DNA from: Actinomycetes bacterium
GTDB lineage: Bacteria; Actinomycetota; Acidimicrobiia; Acidimicrobiales; Acidimicrobiaceae
Reading direction: 5' to 3'
NCBI GenBank assembly: GCA_021819725.1
Contig: JAKAQR010000016.1
Location: 1-55,655 of the forward strand
Length of the DNA: 55,655 nucleotides
Of the stretch, positions 8,878-17,476 are shown piece after piece. A program made the position numbers and the translations under genes. The stretch's first letter is position 1; each line of letters begins with the position of its first letter. Below the pieces are notes generated by a model. It was not told the origin of the DNA. It made no database searches and saw nothing but the letters and a program-made list of their open reading frames with translations.

Positions 8878-9525
8878 ACACTGGGGCAGATCTATGAGTG
8901 GTGCTGTCACTGAGGGGGAGTTTCCTCGAACCCGTAGCGGAGGAACCGATCGAAGCCATTTTCACAGCATTATGCCAACTTGGTTTCGGTTGTTATCCGA
9001 AGCCAACGACGCAAACCCTGCTACAGGTCAAACTCACAACGTGCATCATGTGACCCTAGACCTTGTCAAGCACGCACCTGATGGCATGCTCAGACGACAA
9101 GGGAGTTTGAGCCCCATCAGTGTCTGGCAATTGCCTGACCCTAAGAGAACGGGTGCACCGCTGCCGACTACTGTAAGACTAGGACGTTCTGACATGAACA
9201 TACTGCTCGGGTCACTGCCGTTGCATGAAGCTTGGTTGTCCGGTTGAGTCAAACTCTGCCTTCTCAGCACATACAGATCGACGATCGACATCTACTCTCG
9301 GTTACGGTCCTGCAAACCTTCGGAATGATGCCCACCCAGACCCACTCCAATGCGGAACCTAGTTGCCTTAACACGATCCGTCTAGGACCATGTCAAAACG
9401 GATTCCTGTTGCCTAAAATGACTCGGTAGTAGCTGATACTCATGAATGAAGAGGCTTCTCCTACTACTCTTCCGGGACCTCCTGACGCGGGAGAACAATC
9501 GACTCCAAGCAAGTGGTTGCGCGAG
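8878..9525. other. 648-base stretch without a supported gene
   Basis: A plus-strand frame of 117 codons (8894-9247) is open, but its composition is not protein-like and it has no ribosome site. A second short frame starts at 9442. I see no repeat, RNA or insertion-element end. Confidence 0.3.
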
Positions 9526-11181
9526 CTACAACGATGGCGGAACCAGTGTCCAGCGCTGGCCACGGTTGTTAGGGAGGTGATCGACCGAAAGCCTCCATCC
9601 CGCTCCCTCCAGGGCCCGCCACGACCGCTTTAAGCGTGCAGAGACTCCCTTGGCGGTAGGCCAAGCGCGTCCATAACGACGAGCCAGTTCATCATCTGGA
9701 TCAAGCGTTGCCAATAGGTTCGCAGCCGTGCCACACCACTGAACACGTATCGAAGCTGTCAAAGCGTCGAAAAAGGGATCGTCGCTCACCGTATCGCCGA
9801 GGAGTGCTGAAGTCGCTACGGCAAGACGGGACAGGGTATCGGTCCCCCGTCGTTGATCTGCAATAAGAGCGATACGACCGAGGGCGGCAAGCCTGGGCAT
9901 CGAATGAGAGGAGGTGGGGGTTGGGGTACCCATGACCTCGACCAGTAGGTCGAGTAGCGCACCAAAGATTAACGGTTGCGCGATGTGCCAGGCCTTCGCG
10001 AGTTCATCCTCAGGCTTCACAATATCCAATCCCCCCAAGGTGACCGGAACCATTCGTGAAATGAGATCTGGACGGAGCACGGGAACTTCAATCGAGGTCA
10101 TAGTGATCGGGCGTCGAACAGAAAGGGTCACGGTGTCGGTGGTGGTGTGGAGGACCCGGTACGTCTCTTCGTGGCCGGTGGCAAGCGTGCAGAGCAGATC
10201 CTGCTGCTCGGCAGTAAGGGTTGAAAGATTGTCCAGACCGAGCACCCAACCTGCGGAGGCACCCACGATAAGATCACGGTCATCGCCCCGGCGCATGTCG
10301 AGTTTCTTGCGAGCGACTGGCGATCCAATCGCCTCAGTGATTTTGTCAGCAGCCGTCGATTTTCCAGATCCCTCTGGGCCACTCAAGTAGAGAATGCCGG
10401 CGGCGGTCTCGCGATCGGGATGCATGGCGGTCAGCATCCACGCGACAACCAGAGGGCGATCAGCGGGCCTAACCGGAACGAACTCCCAAAGATCATCCAG
10501 GCTGCCTCCGCGTGTAGGAACAGCCATAGCACGCGCTGGTCCGCTTCGAAAGAAGCACTCGGGTTGGGCGTGTACCGACCAGCCATCTCTGTCGACACGA
10601 ACAAACTCATGGCCACCCCCGCTATCCCACCACAGTGCCCCGTCAGAAGAGCGACCCCATCTCACCCAGAGTTCACCAACCGGGTGAGCCTCCCCGCCCA
10701 ACGCTCGAAGCGCGGTGATCACCGCATCCTTGCCGGGAAGGTTGGCATGCGGGAAGAACTCTGCGAAGCGTGCGATAGCTCGGTTGATCGTCCAATCATC
10801 CATGAGGGGGGCACATACTCCACCCAAAGGGTGCCTGGACTCGCGGCGTGGAACAAGCCATACTTGGCCGGCCCCATCCCGGACTGGCCAAAAATAGGCA
10901 GAGAGAATCGCGTAGAGCCTCTTTGGCGCATTCGTTATAGTATGAGTTCCCTTCCCATCGAAGTACGTCAGCGCACCGATATTACGGCTTGCTTGATCCT
11001 TGGGACGATAGGCGCGCGGGAACGGAACATCGTTACCAGCAACCACTCGGAAAGGAGTATCGAGGGCTGGCCCGGATGCGCAAGGTTCCTCCCCTCCGTA
11101 ATCGTCCCACACCGTATCGCTTGGTGCATCACTGGTCTCTGACGCTAGGAAATCAGACTTATCGTGCAAGATGCTGCTCAC
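9526..11181 (-). CDS. P-loop ATPase, primase/helicase-like replication protein
   Basis: 551-residue protein from GTG 11181, chosen because AAAGGAAGAG lies seven bases upstream; an in-frame GTG at 11214 would add 11 residues. The first 250 residues form an unassigned domain with YFDGKGTHTI, FWPVRDGAGQVWLVPRR and GELWVRWG. A P-loop domain follows, with Walker A GPEGSGKST at about 270 and a Walker B-like WVLGLDNLS at about 310, then a sensor-like region (PITMTSIEVPVLRPDLISR). The layout resembles the helicase or primase-helicase proteins of phages and integrative plasmids (D5/DUF927-like ATPases). Downstream on the same strand as the 293-residue gene and the excisionase, it probably forms the replication block of the element. 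The reaction is inferred from the motifs: ATP-driven DNA unwinding or loading. Confidence 0.7.
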   Translation of the reverse strand: MSSILHDKSDFLASETSDAPSDTVWDDYGGEEPCASGPALDTPFRVVAGNDVPFPRAYRPKDQASRNIGALTYFDGKGTHTITNAPKRLYAILSAYFWPVRDGAGQVWLVPRRESRHPLGGVCAPLMDDWTINRAIARFAEFFPHANLPGKDAVITALRALGGEAHPVGELWVRWGRSSDGALWWDSGGGHEFVRVDRDGWSVHAQPECFFRSGPARAMAVPTRGGSLDDLWEFVPVRPADRPLVVAWMLTAMHPDRETAAGILYLSGPEGSGKSTAADKITEAIGSPVARKKLDMRRGDDRDLIVGASAGWVLGLDNLSTLTAEQQDLLCTLATGHEETYRVLHTTTDTVTLSVRRPITMTSIEVPVLRPDLISRMVPVTLGGLDIVKPEDELAKAWHIAQPLIFGALLDLLVEVMGTPTPTSSHSMPRLAALGRIALIADQRRGTDTLSRLAVATSALLGDTVSDDPFFDALTASIRVQWCGTAANLLATLDPDDELARRYGRAWPTAKGVSARLKRSWRALEGAGWRLSVDHLPNNRGQRWTLVPPSL

Positions 11182-11258
11182 CGAAGAACTCTTCCTTTCT
11201 GGTCGCACTAGCACAGCTACGAAACTTGGCTGTAGAGGCCTCGTCGCAGCTAGATCGG

Positions 11259-12140
11259 CTAGAGCGCAATCCGGTCAATAGAGATGGTCGGTTCGCACTC
11301 GGCGACATCCGAGTCAGCAAATGCGAGAACATTCAACGCACGAATAAAGGGACGAACGGCAACATCACGAGCAACCGGTGATAGCACGCCGACCGCAGGA
11401 TCTGCTCTCACCAAATCCGCAACGTGAGCGCGAACAAGTGTCCAGTCTGAGTTCCACAACCCTTGGGAATGTGCGGCTAGGAGAGATGGACGAAGACGCG
11501 ACCGATGATCCGGACGGGTTCCAGCAAAGAGGCGCCGAATCGCGGTAAACGATACCTCTGGGAACGACTGGGGACAAAGCTGATCCATTGCCGCAAAGGC
11601 GGATGAGGGCAAACGGGGATAAGGATATTCCAGCAAAACCGACTTGAGCGGTGGCCACAACGTCTGCAACCAACAGATCGCAGCCTCGGTTGGACTGAAA
11701 CCAGTCAAATGATGCAGGGCTTCCAAAGAAGCTGGCAAGAGAGCATCCAGCTCCACATCTTCGCTCAAGTAGTCAGAGAATCGGGCATTGGGCTTCTCGA
11801 TGGACAAACGCTCAGCTAGTCGATAGAAGTCCACCCGCCGTCGCCTGGCAGTTACACGTAAAGCTTGAGTCGCTCCCTCCTGCAGGCTCAGCTTTCCAGC
11901 CTGCACCTGAGCGGTGGCCGCACAGATGCGCCGTACAGCCCGATCGGCATCGTCGCCGGTAAAATGCCGAGTAGCGTAGCTCTGAATCTCTGCCGACCAG
12001 ATGAGATCAAGTTGGAGCACGACTGCTAGGAGTTTGTAGTCTCGGTTGAGCAAACCGCTCCCCATGGAGACACTCGGTGCCGCGCGCAACGCTAACGGCA
12101 ATTCCGGGGCACCCTGAACAAGTTGTACAAGGGTCGCCAT
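11259..12140 (-). CDS. Unknown protein of the replication block (293 residues)
   Basis: The frame could start further upstream, but ATG 12140 (MATLVQLVQ) is preferred. It follows the excisionase stop by seven bases with GGAG upstream, whereas the longer version would overlap the excisionase. The protein is alpha-helical and Arg/Leu-rich, with no transmembrane helix and no nucleotide-binding loop. Features include RRRRVDFYRLAERLS and FSPTEAAICWLQTLW. Position between an excisionase and an ATPase suggests a replication initiator or a DNA-binding accessory protein, as in actinomycete integrative elements. I recognise no family motif. Seventy-seven bases separate it from the ATPase start. Confidence 0.55.
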   Translation of the reverse strand: MATLVQLVQGAPELPLALRAAPSVSMGSGLLNRDYKLLAVVLQLDLIWSAEIQSYATRHFTGDDADRAVRRICAATAQVQAGKLSLQEGATQALRVTARRRRVDFYRLAERLSIEKPNARFSDYLSEDVELDALLPASLEALHHLTGFSPTEAAICWLQTLWPPLKSVLLEYPYPRLPSSAFAAMDQLCPQSFPEVSFTAIRRLFAGTRPDHRSRLRPSLLAAHSQGLWNSDWTLVRAHVADLVRADPAVGVLSPVARDVAVRPFIRALNVLAFADSDVAECEPTISIDRIAL

Positions 12141-12147
12141 GTCGCAC

Positions 12148-12423
12148 CTATCTCCTCGTTCCCGAGACGCTTCCTCGGGAACGGTTGGCGATAGGAGTCG
12201 TCGCAAGGCCGGAAGCAAAGGCTTCCAAGTCGCTTCGTCGAAACAATCGTCTCCGGCCTAACTTCACCGATTGAAGCTCACCAGAGCCAACGAGCTGAAA
12301 CAGACGAGAGCGGCTGATCCGCAATGCGGTTGCTGCCTCATCGATGTCAAGCAAGATGCCAACAGGTGATTGGGAACGAGGTTCGGATAGGGTCTGATCA
12401 ATACTGGGTGTGGTGTGTGTCAT
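12148..12423 (-). CDS. xis: Excisionase/MerR-type helix-turn-helix protein
   Basis: 91-residue protein. Residues 22-75 form a winged helix of the excisionase type: ILLDIDEAATALRISRSRL (helix-turn-helix) followed by FQLVGSGELQSVKLGRRRL and FRRSDLEAF (wing and third helix). Proteins of this family bind attachment-site arms and steer tyrosine integrases toward excision, or act as small regulators of element replication. It is the first gene of a minus-strand block and is transcribed away from the XRE-TPR regulator, with a shared 126-base control region. No integrase is adjacent; the nearest are more than 20 kb away. Confidence 0.75.
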   Translation of the reverse strand: MTHTTPSIDQTLSEPRSQSPVGILLDIDEAATALRISRSRLFQLVGSGELQSVKLGRRRLFRRSDLEAFASGLATTPIANRSRGSVSGTRR

Positions 12424-12471
12424 ACCATCCAGTAAAGCGTGGACAAATTATTCGATTACCGGGCAATAATA

Positions 12472-12496
12472 TGTGAAAAACATCACAAATATGTGA
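12472..12496. promoter_or_regulatory. Alternating TGTGA/TCACA half-sites in the xis-regulator divergent region
   Basis: TGTGA at 12472-12476, TCACA at 12483-12487 and TGTGA at 12492-12496 form a TGTGA-N6-TCACA palindrome that shares its right half with a second, inverted palindrome. The region lies about 55 bases upstream of the XRE ATG and 50 bases upstream of the xis ATG, so a bound protein could control both. The spacing equals the CRP-type consensus, but an XRE operator is equally possible. Confidence 0.45.
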
Positions 12497-12549
12497 AATT
12501 GTGCTTATTCAGCCACCCCACTCGCGTTGATTATGCTACAGTTGGTGCC

Positions 12550-13785
12550 ATGGCAGGTACTCTTCGCGAGGCCAGAACTGCTGCTGGTCTCACTCAGATG
12601 CAATTAGCTGAGCTGCTACTCCAGGCCATCAGGGCCGCTGGAGAGGACTGGGGACCAACGCGAGCAGAAAATCTGCAAGGTCAAATAGCGCGCTGGGAAC
12701 GTGGCACATCGTCGCCAAGTGCCCACTGGTGGCCTTACCTGCGCAGTGTCTTACCTGATTCGGCGCCACCCGATGACGGAGACGTACATCCCCCTATGAC
12801 GCGACGTACCTTCTTGATGGGTACGGTTGGAATCACCGCTTTGTCAGCATCCGCAGCCTCAGCCCGTTCGCTTGGAACAGTCGCGCGTTTCTCTCTCTCC
12901 CCCATCGCTTCATTTGAGGGGACAGACCTCGCTGATTACCAGGAACGGGTGCACCAAACAGCGAAGCGTTATCACAGTGGGCGGCCGCAGTCCGTGGAGA
13001 CCGAGGCAATCAATCTCTTAGGCGAAGGTCTCTCGTATCTCTCGAGTGCAAGAAGGCAACGTGCTGACATCGCCGTTGCCACAGCTTGGGTCGCACTGCT
13101 CGCGGGACGGTTGGCGTTCTTTGATCGTAATGATCCAGAGACCGGCGAGGCGCACTTTGCAACCGCAGCTGCATTAGCACAGACCGCAGGGGACAATCCC
13201 TTACTGGCGGCAATCCTGGCCCACCGTGCATTCATTGCAGGTTTTGGAGGTAACCACGCGGGCGCAGCCGGATGGCTTCGACGCGCAGACCTAACCGCGC
13301 CGCGGCGCGGCCAGCCCATGTTGAGGTCCTGGCTCCATTGCGTGCGCGCTGAACTCGCAGCGATCGCGGGAGATCCTAGTACAGCGCTCAAACAGATGCG
13401 CGCCGCCGATGAGGGACTGAATCACGAAGGGGAGATGCCTCAATGGTTTGACTGGTACGACGAAGCACGAACCGCCTCCTTTGCAGGAACAGTGGAACTC
13501 GCAGCAGGCAGGTCAGAACAGGCGGCCCAGCACCTGGCCGACGCACTGGAACAGATCACAGAGATCAAGCAGCGCGCAGTCGTCTGCTTGGACTTAGCCA
13601 TCGCCTACAGTGCCACGGCACCCGAGCAATCCATGCAATATGCCACCGAAGGACTCACGCTCGCCAGAGAGCGACCCTACCTCATGGCAATCAATCGGCT
13701 CCCAACTCTCGAAGCATCCTTGCGAGGGACTCCTTGGGCAAAAGATCTCCACGAGCGCGAGCGGGAACTACTCGGGGTTGGCTAG
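12550..13785 (+). CDS. XRE-family regulator with TPR-like C-terminus
   Basis: 411 residues from ATG 12550, preferred over the 37-codon longer frame because the first protein-like residues (MAGTLREARTAAGLTQMQLAELL) start the helix-turn-helix. A TATGCT hexamer lies just upstream, so the message may be leaderless. An unusually long helix-turn-helix spans residues 1-65. A twin-arginine-like MTRRTFLMGTVGITAL follows at about 83-98, and from about 130 onward there are helical repeats (AVATAWVALLAGRLAFF, AAGWLRRAD, AAQHLADALEQI) of TPR type. This architecture is frequent in actinobacterial regulators. The divergent excisionase suggests that it controls the element's replication or excision. Its last 18 bases overlap the convergent HAD gene. 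Confidence 0.75.
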   Translation: MAGTLREARTAAGLTQMQLAELLLQAIRAAGEDWGPTRAENLQGQIARWERGTSSPSAHWWPYLRSVLPDSAPPDDGDVHPPMTRRTFLMGTVGITALSASAASARSLGTVARFSLSPIASFEGTDLADYQERVHQTAKRYHSGRPQSVETEAINLLGEGLSYLSSARRQRADIAVATAWVALLAGRLAFFDRNDPETGEAHFATAAALAQTAGDNPLLAAILAHRAFIAGFGGNHAGAAGWLRRADLTAPRRGQPMLRSWLHCVRAELAAIAGDPSTALKQMRAADEGLNHEGEMPQWFDWYDEARTASFAGTVELAAGRSEQAAQHLADALEQITEIKQRAVVCLDLAIAYSATAPEQSMQYATEGLTLARERPYLMAINRLPTLEASLRGTPWAKDLHERERELLGVG

Positions 13786-14442
13786 CAGGGCTGTCAGTTC
13801 CGTGAGCGAATTGATCGTGGCAAGACAACGCCTCTCGACCTCTGGATCCTTGATGATGTATCCCCACGGTCCGCGCCGGATGAGCACGGTCGCCATTCCA
13901 ATCCTTTGCGCCGGCGCGATGTCGTTGTCGAGTCGATCCCCTACGTAAAGAATCTCAGAAGCTGCAACGCCAGCCAAGTCGATGATCGCGCGAAAGAACT
14001 CGCTGGACGGTTTCGCCACCCCTAAGCCATCGGAGGTAGCAATCCAGTCAGCAGCGAAGTTGAGCTGACGCAGAATCGCTTCGGAACGAATCGTCTGATT
14101 ACCCGCGATGCCGATCTTAAAGCCCGCATCTTGCAGTGCCTCGAGGGTAGGTCTCGCGTCAGGATACAGATCCGATTCGTCATAGGTCTCAGGACGCCCC
14201 GCCTGCACTCTGGCTACTCGTTCGACAGCGAGATCAAAGCCTGGGCGAAACACTTGAAAGGTATCTCGATAATCGCCACCTCTTGCAAGAATCGCTCCAA
14301 AGGTCGCCGAAAAGGTGTGGCGAGGAACACCGAGCCAGTCGGCCCATGACCCATACTCTCGAGACTCATCGACAAGAGTCTCCCCGACATCAAAAACAAC
14401 AGTTCGAATCTTCGGGTTTGGTAGGTTCTTGAGTCGTGTCAC
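13768..14442 (-). CDS. HAD-superfamily hydrolase
   Basis: 224-residue protein. Motif I is VVFDVGETLVDE near residue 15 (the first Asp is the nucleophile; the second position is Gly-Glu where DxD is usual). Motif II is GIAGNQ, motif III includes GVAKPSSEFF with a Lys, and motif IV is ILYVGDRLDNDIAPA. Together with a helical cap these make a HAD phosphatase, dehalogenase or phosphoglycolate-phosphatase-like enzyme acting on a small phosphorylated or halogenated substrate in the cytosol. Glu in place of the second Asp of motif I also occurs in haloacid-dehalogenase-like members, so the substrate cannot be called. The gene converges with the XRE regulator and overlaps it by 18 bases. Confidence 0.85.
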   Translation of the reverse strand: MTRLKNLPNPKIRTVVFDVGETLVDESREYGSWADWLGVPRHTFSATFGAILARGGDYRDTFQVFRPGFDLAVERVARVQAGRPETYDESDLYPDARPTLEALQDAGFKIGIAGNQTIRSEAILRQLNFAADWIATSDGLGVAKPSSEFFRAIIDLAGVAASEILYVGDRLDNDIAPAQRIGMATVLIRRGPWGYIIKDPEVERRCLATINSLTELTALLANPE

Positions 14443-14536
14443 GACTTCAGGTTACCCTCGGTGTGGGAAATGTTCACCGACTCACATGGTGCATTGGGAA
14501 GGTGTCAATGTTGGACGGTCGCTACATCCCGCGATG

Positions 14537-14893
14537 TCAATCAGTGGCCAGCCGGGTCCCCTGATGAAACCGAATGCGCCAGGAAGACAGCGAATCCTTC
14601 ACCCAAACCGAACTCCGAAGAGACCCTGGTGTCCCGACGATGCGATAAGTCAGTAGCACGACATCCTCCGACAGAGCAACGGGCGAAAACTCCACGGCCT
14701 CCCCGGACACTCCCGGGTCGGCCTTGAGAGCAGATGTGATGGCAGCGGAGTCCCAGATGCGACCGGATGCCCCGTACTCAACAAAGTCAGGATGCAGGAG
14801 TTCTGCCACAGAGTCGCCCACCGCGCGCACTGATGGGTCGAGCAGTTGCCGTTCACGGCGTACTACTTCAGCTAGATCCTCGGGTGTTACCAC
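14537..14893 (-). CDS. DUF4440/NTF2-like small protein
   Basis: 118-residue protein from ATG 14893. An N-terminal helix (LAEVVRRERQLLDPSVRA) is followed by LLHPDFVEYGASGRIWD, a spacer, and a beta-rich end with VVLLTYRIVG and SSVWVKDSLSSWRIRFHQGT. The pattern, helix then HPDFxExGxSGxxWD then paired strands ending in W-RI-FHQGT, is that of DUF4440 members of the NTF2-like fold, which bind small ligands or act as small enzymes. No partner gene is adjacent. About 180 bases around its 5' end are duplicated at 16534-16712, where the second copy is truncated. Confidence 0.75.
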   Translation of the reverse strand: MVTPEDLAEVVRRERQLLDPSVRAVGDSVAELLHPDFVEYGASGRIWDSAAITSALKADPGVSGEAVEFSPVALSEDVVLLTYRIVGTPGSLRSSVWVKDSLSSWRIRFHQGTRLATD

Positions 14894-14996
14894 TTGCGAA
14901 ATTCTATTGGCCCCCTGATCAAGGGGTGCGGCTCACGAAGGACTCCCTGCCGGAACCGGAGCCTCGGACAAAGCGGGTCCTGCGCATAGGTCCGCA
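14814..14996. repeat. Duplicated segment, copy A (5' end of the DUF4440 gene and upstream DNA)
   Basis: This stretch is clearly alike to 16534-16712 over its length, with shared blocks such as GCGCGCACTGATGGGTC, TGTTACCA and GAGCCTC. The duplication includes the start of the gene, so the promoter was copied too. Confidence 0.65.
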
Positions 14997-14997
14997 G

Positions 14998-15028
14998 CCC
15001 CGATCCCACCAAGAGAGTGGGATCGGGG
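14998..15028. terminator. Perfect 12-bp hairpin
   Basis: CCCCGATCCCAC and GTGGGATCGGGG pair fully around the 7-base loop CAAGAGA. No U-tract follows, so it would be an actinobacterial I-shaped terminator or a protein-binding palindrome. It lies 105 bases upstream of the DUF4440 start, between that gene and the DJ-1-like gene. Confidence 0.45.
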
Positions 15029-15498
15029 TCGGATACGATCGGCATCACCCTGACAGACATCAGAGATTCGTCGCCAGCTCCTCAATTTCGCGACAACAGC
15101 GAAAGTCAGAGGGGATGACAGCGATCCGCTGGTTGTAACAGCGGAGAGCGTGTCATACTTTGCGTCATGGAATCTCGCCAAACCGTGATAATTCATGACA
15201 GGCCGCGAGGAACACTCCGTTTCTGAGCTGCACTAATGATAATTGATGACTAACTATGGAGGATTACGATTCGAACTTCTGCATTGGAGTTGGAAGGCCC
15301 CTGGTAGTCGTCTAGCTACCTTAAGGAGTTCTTCACCAACGCCGACGTCTGACGAACCTGGCATCACGCCGCTGGCGCTCTACCATACGGCCCTTGCACC
15401 GGCTGCCGGGGCGATGGGCGCAGAGAATGATGAGTAGGCGCTGACCCTTCGTTGAGAGGCGACGGTGATCAAGGCAGTCACGACCCGAAAATATCTCC
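15029..15498. other. 470-base stretch without a supported gene
   Basis: Short open frames occur on both strands, but none has a ribosome site or a recognisable protein pattern. The region separates the hairpin from the end of the DJ-1-type gene. Confidence 0.3.
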
Positions 15499-16440
15499 TC
15501 AGGCTTGGGGTTCCTTCACCTTCATTTCCCGAAGGAGACTACCGACCTGGACCGAGAACTCAGAGTAGAAGTCACGAGCCGCACGCCGTTGGGCCTCAAG
15601 GTGGCGGGGGTTGACTCTCCAAGCTCTTTGGGACTCCTCACTGTCGAACACTACGATTGAGCATCGCTCACCATCTTGGGCTTGGTAGGTCTTAAAGAAT
15701 CGAAACCCGGGTTGGTTCCGGGCAAGCTGCTCGAGATCGTCAGCGACGAGTTCGTAGTCTTGGTGATCTGGTTTGAGGCGGGAGCGAAAGACCGTCAGAA
15801 CCGCTTGGGAACCCCGGAGTCCCTCGTGGTCCTCATCCTTGGCAAAGGGATCGTGATCTGGGTCATCATTCCACTCGTATTCAATCGCACTGGCCACCTC
15901 TCGCGCTTGGGTCTCACCCAAGAGATGAGCCACCAAGGCGAGCGTCATATCCATGCCGGCAGCCACCCCCGAGGAGGTCCACCGGTCTCGATCATTCACC
16001 CACCGGGCCCTTGGTTCAAAGCTGATGTTTGGGGCCACCTCTTGGACCCACTCCATGGCACGCTTGTTGGTGGTTGCACGGTAGCCATCTAAGAGGTGAG
16101 CTCTTGCCAGCAGGGCTGCACCGGTACAGATCGAGGCGACGAGTGATGCTTGGCGTCCGTAGGAGCCTAGCCAGTCGATCAATGCCTCGTCGTTGACCAA
16201 TCTGCGCGTACCCATTCCTCCCGGAACCATCAAGAGATCAACGCTCGGTGCCTCCGACATCGTGGCCGTGGGCATGATGGAGACCCCTTGAACGCTGCTA
16301 ACGGGTTTGCGTTCTTGGCCAATCAACGTGATCGCGAATGCTTCGGGAAGCTTCCCGAGGATCTCCAGGGGGCCTGTGACATCGAGCAGCTCGAAGTCCT
16401 CAAAGAGGACCATCCCCACTTGTAAGGGTTGTTGGTTCAA
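15499..16440 (-). CDS. DJ-1/PfpI-type protein fused to an antibiotic-biosynthesis-monooxygenase-like domain
   Basis: 313 residues from ATG 16440. Residues 5-190 are a class I glutamine-amidotransferase-like DJ-1/PfpI domain: VGMVLFEDFELLDVTGPLEI, VDLLMVPGGMGTR, nucleophile elbow SICTGAALLA with its Cys at about 105, and TSSGVAAGMDMTLALV. These match the transcription-regulator/isonitrile-hydratase-like branch. After an acidic linker (about 193-210), residues 215-300 read as an ABM-type ferredoxin-like domain (VFRSRLKPDHQDYELVADDL, PGFRFFKTYQAQDGERCSIV, W-x5-H at about 280). The two domains are usually separate proteins. A role in detoxifying reactive small molecules is a plausible inference. 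The gene stands alone. Confidence 0.85.
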   Translation of the reverse strand: MNQQPLQVGMVLFEDFELLDVTGPLEILGKLPEAFAITLIGQERKPVSSVQGVSIMPTATMSEAPSVDLLMVPGGMGTRRLVNDEALIDWLGSYGRQASLVASICTGAALLARAHLLDGYRATTNKRAMEWVQEVAPNISFEPRARWVNDRDRWTSSGVAAGMDMTLALVAHLLGETQAREVASAIEYEWNDDPDHDPFAKDEDHEGLRGSQAVLTVFRSRLKPDHQDYELVADDLEQLARNQPGFRFFKTYQAQDGERCSIVVFDSEESQRAWRVNPRHLEAQRRAARDFYSEFSVQVGSLLREMKVKEPQA

Positions 16441-16622
16441 CGGGAATTCCTCCTGACATCATGGTCGCGGAGCACCATATGGTTAGAGACGCCCCACGCC
16501 ACCAAGTCAGCGTATCGCGACTTTACCACAGACTTGCCCATCGCGCGCACTGATGGGTCAAGTAGTTGTCGCTCACGGCGAACTACTTCGGCGAGATCCA
16601 CCAGTGTTACCAACTGCGTCAT
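16437..16622 (-). pseudogene. Truncated second copy of the DUF4440 gene
   Basis: The first 25 residues (LAEVVRRERQLLDPSVRA again) are nearly identical to the DUF4440 protein at 14537-14893. The frame then diverges and stops after 61 codons, touching the start of the DJ-1-type gene, so the NTF2-like core is absent. It is a duplication remnant. Confidence 0.7.
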
Positions 16623-16712
16623 TCTATTGATGGGCTCACCAAGTTGTGAGGCTTATGAGCAGTAGATGCCCGAGAGCGGAGCCTCTGACAACGGGGGTCC
16701 TAGAACATCGGC
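16534..16712. repeat. Duplicated segment, copy B
   Basis: This is the partner of 14814-14996. It includes the first codons of the DUF4440-like remnant and its upstream region. It stands in the same orientation, 1.7 kb away, so it is a direct duplication. Confidence 0.65.
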
Positions 16713-16744
16713 ATGCGAGCGCTGGTAATCAAGAACACGCTGAG

Positions 16745-17029
16745 ATGAGAGGCTTCTCATTTGCAGCAATGCCAGCCGACCTCAACGATTTCTTCACCGA
16801 ATATTCACCCGCTCAAGACCCCGTCCGCGGCTTCTGGTTGATCATCAACTGGCCTCTCAATGCGAATGTTCAGTGGTGCTTCGATGCCAATGCGCACCGA
16901 ACCACCGTTCACCTCGACGATCGTCAGCACAATATCGCTGTCAATTCGTACTCGCTGACCTTCTTTACGCGTGATAACAAGCATCCATGCCTCCCGCGAC
17001 CAAACCTAGTCGGACTCAATCCCCTCTGA
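16745..17029 (+). CDS. Doubtful 94-residue protein
   Basis: A plus-strand frame from ATG 16745 contains protein-like stretches (DLNDFFTEYSPAQDPVRGFWLIINWPL, written here as DLNDFFTEYSPAQ and GFWLIINWPL). It could be the remnant of a gene. No family and no clear ribosome site are seen. It fills most of the gap between the DUF4440 remnant and the next repeats. Confidence 0.3.
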   Translation: MRGFSFAAMPADLNDFFTEYSPAQDPVRGFWLIINWPLNANVQWCFDANAHRTTVHLDDRQHNIAVNSYSLTFFTRDNKHPCLPRPNLVGLNPL

Positions 17030-17151
17030 CAGACGCATCGCCCACGATGTTGAAGCTCGAGCGCGACGCTCCGAACCGGAGTGAAACACCCTCGACAGTC
17101 TTTTAAGCAGTACTCTCGCAAAGTAAGACATCGCCAGGGTCTCCATCAGGT

Positions 17152-17431
17152 TTATGACCTCTGTCGTGGAGATCGAACGAGCTCTGTCCCAAGTAGCTCA
17201 GCCACAAGCTCTTTACCGACACGAACCGTGAACCCATCGAGGGCGAGCTGATAGGCCGCTTTAGCTTCCCCAACTGCTCGGTCTAGCTTGGCGATAGTCG
17301 CCTCGCGAGTCCTCTCGGTCCGGTCGAGACGGTCTCTGGCAATCAACGCCTCCTCCCTCCATTGCGCGGGTATCGGCCTTGGCCTTTTCTCGCATGATGG
17401 TACGCTGTACGTCGGTGGGCCGTGTCACCAT
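17152..17431 (-). CDS. Overlapping pair of small frames, copy 1 of a duplicated unit
   Basis: ATG 17431 has a strong ribosome site (AAGGAGAT, six to seven bases upstream) and opens MVTRPTDVQRTIMREKAKAD. This frame runs on for about 57 codons with poor later content. A second frame, shifted by +1, begins at TTG 17346 just after a purine run (GGAGGGAGGAGG) and encodes a well-formed helical protein: LIARDRLDRTERTREATIAK, then AYQLALDGFTVRVGKELVAE. Either the second frame starts on its own at TTG, coupled to the first, or a shift joins the two. The arrangement recurs at 18736-18935, so it may be functional. I recognise no family; small helical proteins of this sort often sit beside relaxase genes. 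Confidence 0.4.
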
Positions 17432-17476
17432 GATCAGATCTCCTTGGTTCACGCGGAGTCAAGCTGATAGCTCCGC

